A DNA stretch of 64,000 nucleotides from an uncultured Bacillota bacterium. Its GTDB lineage: Bacteria; Bacillota; Clostridia; Christensenellales; QAND01. A program made the translations under genes and the position numbers. Below, piece by piece: positions 8,329 to 15,889 of this stretch. The first letter of the stretch is position 1. Each line of letters begins with the position of its first letter. The notes under the pieces are model-generated. The model had not been told where the DNA came from. It worked only from the letters and a program-made list of their open reading frames with translations, and did not search any database. Location of the stretch: positions 248,001 through 312,000 of the forward strand of contig CAJJKN010000002.1 in NCBI GenBank assembly GCA_905188085.1, written 5' to 3'.

Positions 8329-8829
8329 TTATGGGATGATGTGCACGGTGGAAAACGCGCCCAACAGCTTCACCGTTACAATATTTTCTCCGTTGCCCGT
8401 GACAAATTGTTTGGAGCCGTAGGAAATACCCTGTTTATGGCCTTCCACCTCCACGCTGCAAAACACCGCCTGGGCCTCTACTTTCAACACACAGTTTTCC
8501 GGCATTTGGATATAGACATCCGAAAACGCGATATTCACCTCCGCATTGCCCTGCTTGTCCCGAATATAGGGAGCCACATCCAGTTCGCCTTGGGTAAACA
8601 CGCCCAAATACAGCCCGGTGCCGTCCTCTTGCACGCTGAGGCTTGGCTTTCCGATGTTGTGCAGGGTCTGCTGTATGCCGCCTGTGACAAAGCCGTAAAT
8701 CAGCCAAAGCACAAACAGCACCGCCAGAATTTTGAGCACAGAGAAAGAGAGTTTCAAAATGCTTTTCAATAAAAATAAGATTAAACCGATAACCGGGATA
8801 ATCAATAAAACCACAATGACAGGGATCAA
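8329..8829 (-). CDS. Small membrane protein with LiaF-like C-terminal domain
   Basis: A 166-residue protein of unknown job. Residues about 1-50 are two closely spaced transmembrane segments (IPVIVVLLIIPVIGLILFLL and a second Leu/Val-rich helix). The rest is a beta-rich domain with regularly spaced repeats (GLYLGVFTQGELDVAPY, EVNIAFSDVYIQMPENC, CSVEVEGHKQGISYG) resembling the C-terminal domain of LiaF/DUF2154 envelope proteins. I chose TTG at 8827-8829 because AAGGAGG is seven bases upstream; a frame start six codons earlier would place that site inside the gene. Its stop codon overlaps the parE ribosome site, so it is cotranscribed with parE. A cell-envelope stress role is only a guess from the fold. 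Confidence 0.6.
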   Translation of the reverse strand: MIPVIVVLLIIPVIGLILFLLKSILKLSFSVLKILAVLFVLWLIYGFVTGGIQQTLHNIGKPSLSVQEDGTGLYLGVFTQGELDVAPYIRDKQGNAEVNIAFSDVYIQMPENCVLKVEAQAVFCSVEVEGHKQGISYGSKQFVTGNGENIVTVKLLGAFSTVHIIP

Positions 8830-8923
8830 AAGGAATCCTCCTTGCAAAATACAATTTCTCTTATCATATCATATTTATTCTAGGGGGAATCATCGAAGTT
8901 TTCAAATTTTGCGTTTTCTGCGC

Positions 8924-9763
8924 TTATAAAATGAGCCGGGCATACGCTCCCAACAGGCGGCAAAGGGCAAGCTGGGCCTTGGCATTGCGGGCGCCGTCGG
9001 TTGCCTCAAGAGCTGCTTTCGTATCGGTTTCGGCTTGAGAAATCAGCGAAATCAACGAAGAAGCAAATGAATGATTCTCGTCCGTAAAGGCATTTTGCAG
9101 CGTTTCCCGCGCCTTTTGCAGGCCGGTTTGCGCAGTTTGCAAAGATTGTTGGCACGTTTCGGCCGTGTCCACCTGCTTATTGGCTTGATACAGGCTGTCT
9201 ATGGCGCGGTTTAACGCCTGAGTGGCCTGCGATAAGGCCTCCGCCTGCGCTTTGTTTTCCACCGGCACGGTCTTTTCCGCGGCCTGAATGGGCAAAACCT
9301 TTGTCTGCATGCTCTCCGAAAGGCGGGTTTTCACGGCCTCCGCCTCTTTTTCCTGCGCATAGGCGGCTATGATCGTACGAAAATCCTCCTGATCCTGATA
9401 GACATAGCCGGCGCCGCCCTGGTCTTGCAGCTTTTTGGCCTCCGTTTCGGCATTTTCCTTGGAGGCAAACACGCCGCTTTGCAGAAAATAGGCAGTCAGC
9501 CCCGGCACCGTGCAGGAAACAGATTCTGTCTGCCCTTGCGGCGCTTCGGACTGCGCCGGTGATTTTTCGGCGAACACGCCCATTTGGCGAAACACAGGCT
9601 GGATCACCTTTTCCGCAAGAAAAGAGCCGGCCTTGGTGGCGGCGCCCAGATAGGCAAACGCCAACAGCGCCAGCGCTGTGATGAAAAACGAAAGCCGGTT
9701 ACCGGCATGCTCCGGCGCATGTTTGCGCCTGGGCGGCGTAACGCGTCTTCTATGAACGGGCAT
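8924..9763 (-). CDS. SPOR domain-containing membrane protein
   Basis: A 279-residue single-pass protein. A basic N-terminus (PVHRRRVTPPRRKH) is followed by a transmembrane helix at about residues 24-44 (SFFITALALLAFAYLGAAT). A SPOR-like domain lies at about 88-150 (AYFLQSGVFASKENAETEAK ... GYVYQDQEDFRTIIAAYA), which in other proteins binds denuded glycan strands in septal or spore-cortex peptidoglycan. The C-terminal 120 residues are Ala/Gln-rich and probably helical. The start follows AAAGGGGG. It is a single gene between the topoisomerase operon and pyrH. A septal or sporulation role is plausible but not shown. Confidence 0.72.
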   Translation of the reverse strand: MPVHRRRVTPPRRKHAPEHAGNRLSFFITALALLAFAYLGAATKAGSFLAEKVIQPVFRQMGVFAEKSPAQSEAPQGQTESVSCTVPGLTAYFLQSGVFASKENAETEAKKLQDQGGAGYVYQDQEDFRTIIAAYAQEKEAEAVKTRLSESMQTKVLPIQAAEKTVPVENKAQAEALSQATQALNRAIDSLYQANKQVDTAETCQQSLQTAQTGLQKARETLQNAFTDENHSFASSLISLISQAETDTKAALEATDGARNAKAQLALCRLLGAYARLIL

Positions 9764-10013
9764 AAAAATTCCCCCTTTCCCTGCTATACATATATGTGCA
9801 AAAGGAGAAATTTTATGTAATTTGCTGAAAAAAACACGAGATTGAAAGAATTTTCTCTTTATCGTGAAGTTTCGGCCAGTTTAGCAAAAAGCGCATACGG
9901 CCGTTTAACGGATTTTGTCTGCCATAGGGGGCGCCTTTTGCCCGCGTGTTGAAGTTTGATTTTGGCTATGGCCTATCAAAAAGGGACGTTGCAGGGCGCG
10001 CCAAGGGATATAT

Positions 10014-10048
10014 AAAAAAACTGCCGGCGCAGCGGCCGGCAGCAAAAC
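10014..10048 (-). terminator. Terminator after pyrH
   Basis: GC-rich stem CTGCCGGC / GCCGGCAG at 10021-10042, followed on the minus strand by TTTTTTT. Confidence 0.85.
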
Positions 10049-10055
10049 GTAATTT

Positions 10056-10763
10056 TTATTTGTGGACCAGCGTGCCGACCTGTTCGCCAGACACTGCGCG
10101 CACGATGCTGTTTTTCTCGTTCATGGCGAAAACCAGAATCGGGATGTTGTTTTCCATGCACAGCGCAATGGCCGGGGAATCCATCACGGTTAAGTCATCG
10201 GCCAACACCTGTTTATAGGTGATGTCGTTATATTTTTTCGCATCGGGATTGAGTTTTGGATCGCTATCGTAAATGCCGTCCACGTTTTTGGCCAGCAGGA
10301 TCATCTCTGCGCCCATCTCGGCCGCGCGCAGGGCCGCAGCGGTATCGGTGGAGAAATAGGGGTTGCCGGTGCCGCAGGCAAAGATGACAATACGCCCTTT
10401 TTCCAGATGGCGCACAGCACGGCGGCGGATATACGGCTCTGCCATTTGGCGCATTTCAATGGCAGTTTGGCAACGCACCTGGGCGCCTTTTTGCTCCAAA
10501 GCGTCCTGCAGGGCCAAAGCGTTCATCGTCGTGGCCAGCATGCCCATATAGTCTGCCGTGGTACGATCCATATCCGTGCCCTGACGGCCGCGCCAGAAGT
10601 TGCCGCCGCCTACCACAATGCAGATTTCGCAGCCGGTTTCCTTGGCTTGAAGAATCTGGTCGCTGATGGAAGAGAGCACATCGTTGTTCAGGCCAAAGCG
10701 ATCGTTTCCGGCCAGGGCTTCACCACTCATTTTAATGATTACACGTTTATATTTCGGTTCCAA
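10056..10763 (-). CDS. pyrH: Uridylate (UMP) kinase
   Basis: A 235-residue UMP kinase that turns UMP into UDP in the cytosol. Family marks are KMSGEAL near residue 11, IVVGGGNFWRGRQG at about 50-63, ADYMGMLATTMNALALQDAL, FACGTGNPYFSTDTAAALRA, and the DGIYDSDPK segment. It starts at TTG (10761-10763) behind CGGAGG. It lies downstream of tsf but a terminator hairpin separates the two, and frr, which usually follows pyrH, is absent: a terminator and a SPOR gene come next instead. Confidence 0.96.
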   Translation of the reverse strand: MEPKYKRVIIKMSGEALAGNDRFGLNNDVLSSISDQILQAKETGCEICIVVGGGNFWRGRQGTDMDRTTADYMGMLATTMNALALQDALEQKGAQVRCQTAIEMRQMAEPYIRRRAVRHLEKGRIVIFACGTGNPYFSTDTAAALRAAEMGAEMILLAKNVDGIYDSDPKLNPDAKKYNDITYKQVLADDLTVMDSPAIALCMENNIPILVFAMNEKNSIVRAVSGEQVGTLVHK

Positions 10764-10871
10764 TTTTTTTCCTCCGCACAGAGTGTTTGTTTTCGTAAGC
10801 GTATCAGAAAGCGGGCAAGCCCGTCAACGGCAAACCCGGTACCTTTTTATGGTTCTTTCGATTTCCTGCAT

Positions 10872-10896
10872 AAAAAAAGGGCCAAAGGCCCTTTTC
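10872..10896 (-). terminator. Terminator between tsf and pyrH
   Basis: Stem AAAAGGGCC / GGCCCTTTT with a 3-nt loop directly after the tsf stop codon, followed by a T run on the minus strand. It may attenuate read-through into pyrH. Confidence 0.8.
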
Positions 10897-11547
10897 TCAC
10901 GCTTTTGCCTGGTTCATAACTTCTTCCACGAAATTATCTTCCCGCTTTTGCAGCCCTTCGCCCATTTCATAACGGGTGAAACGACGAATGGTAATGTTTT
11001 CGCCCAAAGCAGCGATCTGTTCTTTTACATAATCGGCAATGGTTTTGTCAGAATCTTTTACAAAAGGCTGTTCGAGCAAGCAAACTTCCTTAAAGTATTT
11101 TTTGATTCGGCCTTCCACCATGTTGTTGACGATTTTTTCCGGCTTGCCTTCGTTGAGGGCCTGGATGCGCAAAATTTCCTTTTCCTTTTCGATGGTGTCT
11201 TTCGGCACATCTTCGGAAGAGAGGTATTGCGGGTTGGCAGCGGCAATCTGCATTGCCACGTCGCGCACGAAGCTCTGGAATTGATCGGTCTTTGCAACAA
11301 AGTCCGTTTCGCAGTTTACTTCTACGAGCACGCCGATTCTGCCGCCCATATGGATATAGCTGGCAACCACGCCTTCCGCGGCAATACGGCCGGATTTTTT
11401 GGCCGCCGCAGCCAAACCTTTTTCACGAAGGATTTCGGTAGCTTTTTCAATGTTGCCGTCCGCTTCGGTCAGGGCTTTTTTACAATCCATCATGCCTGCG
11501 CCAGTTGCTTCGCGCAGCGCTTTTACATCACTTGCACTAATTGCCAT
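10897..11547 (-). CDS. tsf: Translation elongation factor Ts
   Basis: A 216-residue nucleotide exchange factor for EF-Tu. The N-terminal UBA-like domain contains VKALREATGAGMMDCKKAL; the EF-Tu-contact motif is ETDFVAKTDQFQSFV near residue 80. It is shorter than the E. coli protein and has one compact core domain, as in many Firmicutes. The start follows TAGGAGG. It is the second gene of the rpsB-tsf operon, 24 bp behind rpsB. Confidence 0.97.
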   Translation of the reverse strand: MAISASDVKALREATGAGMMDCKKALTEADGNIEKATEILREKGLAAAAKKSGRIAAEGVVASYIHMGGRIGVLVEVNCETDFVAKTDQFQSFVRDVAMQIAAANPQYLSSEDVPKDTIEKEKEILRIQALNEGKPEKIVNNMVEGRIKKYFKEVCLLEQPFVKDSDKTIADYVKEQIAALGENITIRRFTRYEMGEGLQKREDNFVEEVMNQAKA

Positions 11548-11571
11548 GATATTGCTTCCTCCTAAAGTTTG

Positions 11572-12342
11572 TTACGCTTCTACGGTTTCCTGTTCGTCCG
11601 GCTGTTCCGCGGTTTCGATCTGTTCAGCTTCGGCTTCGGCGCCTTCCACTTCTTCCTGTTCGCCCTGGCGGCCTTCGATAACGGCGTCCGCCATTTTGCC
11701 GGCGATGAGTTTTACGGCGCGGATGGCGTCGTCATTGCCGGGGATTACATAATCCAGTTCATCCGGATCGCAGTTGGTATCGCAGATGCCGACGATCGGA
11801 ATGCCCAGCTTGTGTGCTTCGGAAATGGCGATGTGCTCTTTGCGCGGGTCTACGATAAACAACGCGCTCGGCAGCTGACGCATATCTTTGATACCGCCCA
11901 GGTTTTTTTCCAATTTTTCGCGTTCGAGCATGAGCTTGCTGACTTCTTTTTTGGTCAGCGCTTCAAAGTCGCCGTTTTTCTCCATGTTGTTGATGCGGGT
12001 CAAACGGGCAATGCTCTGGCGGATGGTCTTAAAGTTGGTGAGCATGCCGCCCAGCCAACGGTTGTTTACATAAAACATGTTGCAGCGTTTGGCTTCCTGT
12101 TCGATGCTTTCGCGCGCCTGTTTTTTGGTGCCTACGAACAGAATCGTGCCGCCTTCGGCTGCGATATCGCGCACAAACATATACGCTTCTTCGGCTTTGC
12201 GAACGGTTTTCTGCAGGTCGATGATGTAGATACCGTTACGTTCGGTGAAGATGTATTTTGCCATCTTCGGGTTCCAGCGGCGGGTCTGATGACCGAAATG
12301 TACGCCGGCTTCCAACAGTTGTTTCATGGAAATTACAGACAT
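11572..12342 (-). CDS. rpsB: 30S ribosomal protein S2
   Basis: A 256-residue S2 protein of the small ribosomal subunit. Diagnostic segments are MKQLLEAGVHFGHQTRRWNP, ILFVGTKKQA, NNRWLGGMLTNFKT and IVDPRKEHIAISEA. The last 28 residues form an acidic Glu/Ala/Gln tail (EEVEGAEAEAEQ...) beyond the folded domain. I start at ATG 12340-12342, which has AAGGAGG just upstream; an in-frame codon 19 triplets earlier lies in the leader. A promoter at 12443-12472 gives a leader of roughly 95 nt. It heads the rpsB-tsf unit. Confidence 0.97.
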   Translation of the reverse strand: MSVISMKQLLEAGVHFGHQTRRWNPKMAKYIFTERNGIYIIDLQKTVRKAEEAYMFVRDIAAEGGTILFVGTKKQARESIEQEAKRCNMFYVNNRWLGGMLTNFKTIRQSIARLTRINNMEKNGDFEALTKKEVSKLMLEREKLEKNLGGIKDMRQLPSALFIVDPRKEHIAISEAHKLGIPIVGICDTNCDPDELDYVIPGNDDAIRAVKLIAGKMADAVIEGRQGEQEEVEGAEAEAEQIETAEQPDEQETVEA

Positions 12343-12442
12343 TTTTTGTCCTCCTTGTTTTCCTCCCTGCGGCTTTTCTCCGTCAAACCAAAAAGGCACA
12401 AGGCCGGAGCGGACGCCGACAGGTGTGTTTTAAATCCGAACT

Positions 12443-12472
12443 ATTATATCATAAACAAACAGCGCCGTGCAA
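12443..12472 (-). promoter_or_regulatory. Sigma-A promoter of rpsB-tsf
   Basis: TTGCAC at 12467-12472, 18-bp spacer, TATAAT at 12443-12448 on the minus strand. The leader to rpsB is GC-rich and about 95 nt; an autoregulatory S2 leader structure is possible but I could not match one. Confidence 0.7.
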
Positions 12473-12475
12473 CGG

Positions 12476-13606
12476 TTAATTTTCCCCGTCTTCCAGCAAT
12501 TTTTCCTCCTGCTGTTCGTGATAAATCTTCATGCATTCGATGGCCACTTCGTTTTCGGGATCCAACGCCAACACCTTTTCGCAATAGGCCTTGGCCGTTT
12601 CATCCGGTAACGGGAACGGGCGCACCAGATATAATTGATCCAGCATGGTCTGCATATACGGCACATTTTCAGGGAAATGCTCCAACGCTTCCAGGCCCAG
12701 GGCCATGCTTTCGTTTAAGATGGCTTCGTTTTCGCGCAAATCGCTGTGCCAAACGGCGGAGGCGATATAGAAAGCGTCCGTGGGGTCGTTGGTGGTTTGA
12801 TACAAACAGCATCCCAGGCGATAAAACGTTTCCGCATCTTTCCAGTTGCCGGTAACGCCGCGCGTGGCGATTCTGCGCGGCAGATCCCTGCTCTGCTCCA
12901 ATAAGGTATCGACAGCCTGCTGCAATTCGCCGGCATCGATCAGCGGGCGCACGCCACCCAGCGCCACCATATCCGTGCGATACAGCGCCATTTCCGCTTT
13001 GCGGGCAGCCGGGCTTTTGGGGTTTATCTCTTTAACCTGCGCGATAAATTTGGCGCAACGCTCGATATCCACCTTGCAGTTGCCGCGCTCAAACACGGAA
13101 AGCGCGCGCTCAAGATGGGGCAGCTTTTCACGGATTTTATCGGTGGAATCCACCATTTGCTGCAAAAGATCCAACGCCTGGTCGTAGGCGGGCGGGCAGT
13201 CCGGCAGGCATTCAAGCAGCATATTGACCACCTGATCCAGCTCATCTATATCCTCTTTATCTTCCAGATATTTCCAGTAGACGGTAAAACAGTTATAGTT
13301 GCTGGTTTTATCGGCCAGATCCACCAAAACCTGCTTTAAATCGCTGCGGGTATACATATCCGAAGCGTCCATCTCTGCCACGGCCTTATCCACGGCATCA
13401 AAATCGCCTTCGATCACGGCCTGGCGAAAACGATTCCAAACCTCCAGATATTCGGAAAAATCGCGGGCGGCTGCCCGGTCTTTTTTTTGCAGGGCCTGCA
13501 AATCTTCTTCGCATTCGTCTTCGTTGACCAGATAATGTTGAAACGCCTCATAAAACTGATATTGTTTTACGGCGGAGATAAACGGATTTTTACGAAACAG
13601 TGCCAT
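12476..13606 (-). CDS. TPR-like helical-repeat protein, function unknown
   Basis: A 376-residue soluble, acidic, all-helical protein without signal peptide or membrane segment. The C-terminal part has tetratricopeptide-like pairs (DAETFYRLGCCLYQTTNDPT, AKAYCEKVLALDPENEVAIE). The N-terminus FRKNPFISAVKQYQFYEAFQ looks like a further helical pair. I do not recognise a named family. The start follows AAGGAGG seven bases away. It is 12 bp downstream of the YrzB-like gene and probably ends the ireB-ruvX transcription unit; its stop codon touches the rpsB promoter. A scaffold or protein-binding role is the only inference I would make. Confidence 0.7.
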   Translation of the reverse strand: MALFRKNPFISAVKQYQFYEAFQHYLVNEDECEEDLQALQKKDRAAARDFSEYLEVWNRFRQAVIEGDFDAVDKAVAEMDASDMYTRSDLKQVLVDLADKTSNYNCFTVYWKYLEDKEDIDELDQVVNMLLECLPDCPPAYDQALDLLQQMVDSTDKIREKLPHLERALSVFERGNCKVDIERCAKFIAQVKEINPKSPAARKAEMALYRTDMVALGGVRPLIDAGELQQAVDTLLEQSRDLPRRIATRGVTGNWKDAETFYRLGCCLYQTTNDPTDAFYIASAVWHSDLRENEAILNESMALGLEALEHFPENVPYMQTMLDQLYLVRPFPLPDETAKAYCEKVLALDPENEVAIECMKIYHEQQEEKLLEDGEN

Positions 13607-13618
13607 ATGATTTCCTCC

Positions 13619-13888
13619 TTAATGAATCATGGTATTTGCGCCAAAAACGCGATGCAGCACATCGGTAAAGGGCATAAGATCCTCCACAACGGAGAGCCTG
13701 TGCGCCCGGTTTTCCGGCTGCACCTCCAGCATCATCAGCCCGTCTGCCAGGGCGTAGGGGGTTTGTGCCTGCATAAGCAGGTATTGTTTTTCCTGATGCT
13801 GTAAAACGGCTTTGAGTTTATAGGTTATACATCGGTTTTTGCCATCTGCTTTTTTCACGACAAACGCCTGTTTCATCCACAGATTCAA
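13619..13888 (-). CDS. YrzB-like (DUF1292-type) small protein
   Basis: An 89-residue protein of unknown function. Its beta-strand pattern (ITYKLKAVLQHQEKQYLLMQ ... MMLEVQPENRAHRLSVVEDL) resembles DUF1292/YrzB proteins, and the position supports this: in Bacillus and clostridia the order is yrzL(ireB)-yrrK(ruvX)-yrzB. The start is probably TTG at 13886-13888, with GGGAGG six bases before it, overlapping the ruvX stop codon; ATG at 13876 is the alternative. The sequence match alone is modest, so the family name rests partly on gene order. Confidence 0.6.
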   Translation of the reverse strand: MNLWMKQAFVVKKADGKNRCITYKLKAVLQHQEKQYLLMQAQTPYALADGLMMLEVQPENRAHRLSVVEDLMPFTDVLHRVFGANTMIH

Positions 13889-14307
13889 TGCGCGCCTCCC
13901 TGTAAATCCAAATAGTTTTGTAAAATCAGCTGCGCGGCCAATTTATCCACCACGCCTTTGCGCTTTTTTCGGGACACGTTGGCGCCGATCAGTGCGCGCT
14001 GTGCCTGAACGGTGGTCAGCCGCTCATCGGAAAAGACCTGTTCGCAGGGCAAAAATTCCTTGAGCGCAGCGCCGAATGCCCGGCATTTTTCCGCTGCGGG
14101 TCCCTCGGTGCCGTTCATGTTTTTCGCAAGGCCGATGACCACTTTTTTTGTGCCCAGCGCCTGTAATTTTTCGGCTACGGCCGCGGCGTCTTTTTGTAAA
14201 TCGCCCTTGCAATGGTAGCTTTCTACGCTGCTGGCCAAAATTTCCATTTCATCCGAAATGGCAATGCCGATGCGGGCCTGGCCCACATCCAATCCTGCAA
14301 TTTTCAT
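13885..14307 (-). CDS. ruvX: Holliday junction resolvase-like RuvX/YqgF
   Basis: A 140-residue RNase H-fold nuclease of the YqgF family, which trims pre-16S rRNA in several bacteria and has also been proposed to act on Holliday junctions. Motifs are GLDVGQARIGIAISD at the N-terminus (catalytic Asp), VVIGLAKNMNGTEGPAAEKC, and FSDERLTTVQAQRALI. The start codon directly follows the stop of the preceding reductase gene. It sits in an ireB - reductase - ruvX - yrzB-like series with overlaps or no gaps, so these genes are cotranscribed. Confidence 0.93.
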   Translation of the reverse strand: MKIAGLDVGQARIGIAISDEMEILASSVESYHCKGDLQKDAAAVAEKLQALGTKKVVIGLAKNMNGTEGPAAEKCRAFGAALKEFLPCEQVFSDERLTTVQAQRALIGANVSRKKRKGVVDKLAAQLILQNYLDLQGGAH

Positions 14308-15249
14308 TTAAAACACCTTAATACAAAATTCCGGGCAGGAGCCCGCACAATAGCCGCAAAGCACGCAGCGCGAAAGATCCGGCACGGCTTTGCCGTTGAT
14401 AACATGAATGGCGTTTGCCTGGCAGCGTCTTTCGCATGTGCCGCAGCCAAGGCACCAATCCGCCACATGAAGCCGGCGGCTTTGCCGCTTAACTGCCTGC
14501 AAAAGCGAAGGCGTGCATCTGTTTTCAAACAGCGCGGTGTTGCATAAAATTTCGTCCCGGCTTTGCATGCCCACGGCCAGGCAATCTACAAAGGGCTTGT
14601 CCAGCACATAGCGGATGCTTTCGGCAGGAGAAGAAGAAAAATGCCCGCCGGCCAGCGCTTTGATGGCCACCACGCCTTTGCCGAAATCGTGTGCTTTGCA
14701 AAGGGCGGCCTCCATATCCTGTTCGCTGCCGTCTATAATGCCCACGCCGGCGCGGTTGCAAATGGCTTCCACGACATCGATCAGCGGATGGGTGGAGGCG
14801 GCATCGGCACAGTCCACAAAATGGGTGGACACCCCGATGGCGCGAATCACGCCTTTTTCTTTCAGCGCTGCAAAGGTTTGCAGCGCCTCGGCATGGCCTT
14901 TTAGGGTGTAGCGGCTTTCCTGTTCGTGCAGCATCATCACATCCAGCGTTTTGCGGCCAAGGCCGGTTAAGGCTTTGTCCACGCTTTCCAGCGCGCCTGC
15001 CCTGTCATAGGCATGGCATTTTGTCATCACGATTATATCCGGATGGCGGATAAGCGCCTTTTGAATGTGCGGATAATTTTGATAATACTCCGCCGTATCC
15101 AGGCAATTGATGCCTTGCAAAAAGCCCTCTGCCAACAGCTCAGCGCCGGTTTCCGGCGAAAAGTTCCGTTGCAAAGGGCCCATCGTCAACGTGCCAAAGC
15201 AAAGCCGTGATACGTTCAAACCGCTTTGTCCCAGTTTACGAATTTCCAT
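14308..15249 (-). CDS. Aldo/keto reductase with C-terminal 4Fe-4S ferredoxin domain
   Basis: A 313-residue fusion. Residues about 1-245 are an aldo/keto reductase barrel (SRLCFGTLTMGPLQRN, NCLDTAEYYQNYP, DVMMLHEQES, IRAIGVSTHFVDCADA). Residues about 265-313 carry two ferredoxin-type cysteine sets, CLGCGTCERRCQANAI and CVLCGYCAGSCPEFC, able to hold two 4Fe-4S clusters. Such fusions occur in anaerobes; their substrates are unknown. The usual catalytic His is replaced by the sequence MMLHEQ, still with a His. The gene is inserted without gaps between ireB and ruvX, which are normally adjacent in Firmicutes. Confidence 0.88.
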   Translation of the reverse strand: MEIRKLGQSGLNVSRLCFGTLTMGPLQRNFSPETGAELLAEGFLQGINCLDTAEYYQNYPHIQKALIRHPDIIVMTKCHAYDRAGALESVDKALTGLGRKTLDVMMLHEQESRYTLKGHAEALQTFAALKEKGVIRAIGVSTHFVDCADAASTHPLIDVVEAICNRAGVGIIDGSEQDMEAALCKAHDFGKGVVAIKALAGGHFSSSPAESIRYVLDKPFVDCLAVGMQSRDEILCNTALFENRCTPSLLQAVKRQSRRLHVADWCLGCGTCERRCQANAIHVINGKAVPDLSRCVLCGYCAGSCPEFCIKVF

Positions 15250-15504
15250 TTATCTGGTTTTACGCGTAATGTAATAACGCACGACCTCTTCTAAAAGCTC
15301 ATCACGTTCAAAGCGGCAAATCAGGCTTCTGGCATTTTGATAGCTGGTGATGTAGGTAGGATCGCCGGAAATTAAATAGCCGACCAATTGGTTAACGGGA
15401 TCATACCCTTTTGTTTTCAATGCCTCGTATACACGCAGGAGGATCTGTTCACAGGACTCATCGCGTACAGGGGCGAAAGCCATCGTACGATCGTCTCTAT
15501 CCAT
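15250..15504 (-). CDS. ireB: IreB family regulatory phosphoprotein
   Basis: An 84-residue protein of the IreB/YrzL (UPF0297) family. In Enterococcus IreB is phosphorylated by the PASTA kinase IreK and affects cephalosporin resistance. The conserved core is present: ILLRVYEALKTKGYDPVNQL, VGYLISGDPTYITSY, and FERDELLEEVVRYYI; Thr7 in the segment DRTMAF may be the phosphosite by analogy. I start at ATG 15502-15504, with GAGGT upstream and the family's usual length. A promoter lies about 45 bp upstream. It is first in a ruvX operon; no PASTA kinase gene is in the window. Confidence 0.93.
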   Translation of the reverse strand: MDRDDRTMAFAPVRDESCEQILLRVYEALKTKGYDPVNQLVGYLISGDPTYITSYQNARSLICRFERDELLEEVVRYYITRKTR

Positions 15505-15549
15505 GTTTTTTACCTCAATTCTGAAAATTGCGCTAATGCGGTTGATATA

Positions 15550-15578
15550 AGTATACCTGAAATCCGGCCATATTTCAA
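15550..15578 (-). promoter_or_regulatory. Sigma-A promoter of the ireB-ruvX operon
   Basis: TTGAAA at 15573-15578, 17-bp spacer, TATACT at 15550-15555, on the minus strand 46 bp from the ireB start. Confidence 0.7.
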
Positions 15579-15592
15579 ATATTTTACAAAAG

Positions 15593-15622
15593 AAAAAAGA
15601 CAGCGGATTCGCTGCCTTTTTC
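15593..15622 (-). terminator. Terminator after the 51-residue peptide gene
   Basis: Stem around CAGCG / CGCTG with a 4-nt loop and A/T runs on both sides (AAAAAAGACAGCG ... CGCTGCCTTTTT). It can stop transcription coming from the small gene on the minus strand. Confidence 0.7.
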
Positions 15623-15631
15623 AAAAGGAAC

Positions 15632-15787
15632 TTATAGTTGAATTCCCATTTGTTTTGCGCCGCGCTCCACGCGCTTGGAAATCTTTTTCATGCCGTTGGC
15701 GTTCAGATCTCCCGTGATGGCCAACGCCGCCGTGGCGCCCAGAATCGTGCTGACTGCCATGCCCGCTACCCAATACTTGCTTTTCAT
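15632..15787 (-). CDS. 51-residue membrane peptide, possibly forespore-expressed
   Basis: A short gene not obviously related to any family I know. The peptide starts MKSKYWVAGMAVSTILGATAA-like: residues about 5-24 form one hydrophobic helix, followed by a basic tail (MKKISKRVERGAKQMGIQ). AAAGGGG stands ten bases before the ATG at 15785-15787. Upstream, at 15822-15851, is a sequence very close to a sigma-G promoter (TCATG, 18 bp, CATACTA) placing the transcript start some 28 nt before the ATG, and a terminator follows the stop codon at once. Such a complete transcription unit argues that the gene is real. Role unknown; a small spore membrane protein is my inference. Confidence 0.6.
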   Translation of the reverse strand: MKSKYWVAGMAVSTILGATAALAITGDLNANGMKKISKRVERGAKQMGIQL

Positions 15788-15821
15788 TTGCCGCGTCCCC
15801 TTTCTTTAGATGTTCTATCCC

Positions 15822-15851
15822 TAGTATGAACAAACGCACGCGCGCTCATGA
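15822..15851 (-). promoter_or_regulatory. Sigma-G-like promoter of the 51-residue peptide gene
   Basis: TCATG at 15847-15851, 18-bp spacer, CATACTA at 15822-15828 on the minus strand. The published Bacillus subtilis sigma-G consensus is about GNATR, 18 bp, CATNNTA; the only mismatch is the first base of the -35. Sigma-F could also use it. Confidence 0.5.
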
Positions 15852-15889
15852 ATGCGTTATTTGGCAGCATTGACACTTTCAGCCAATTG

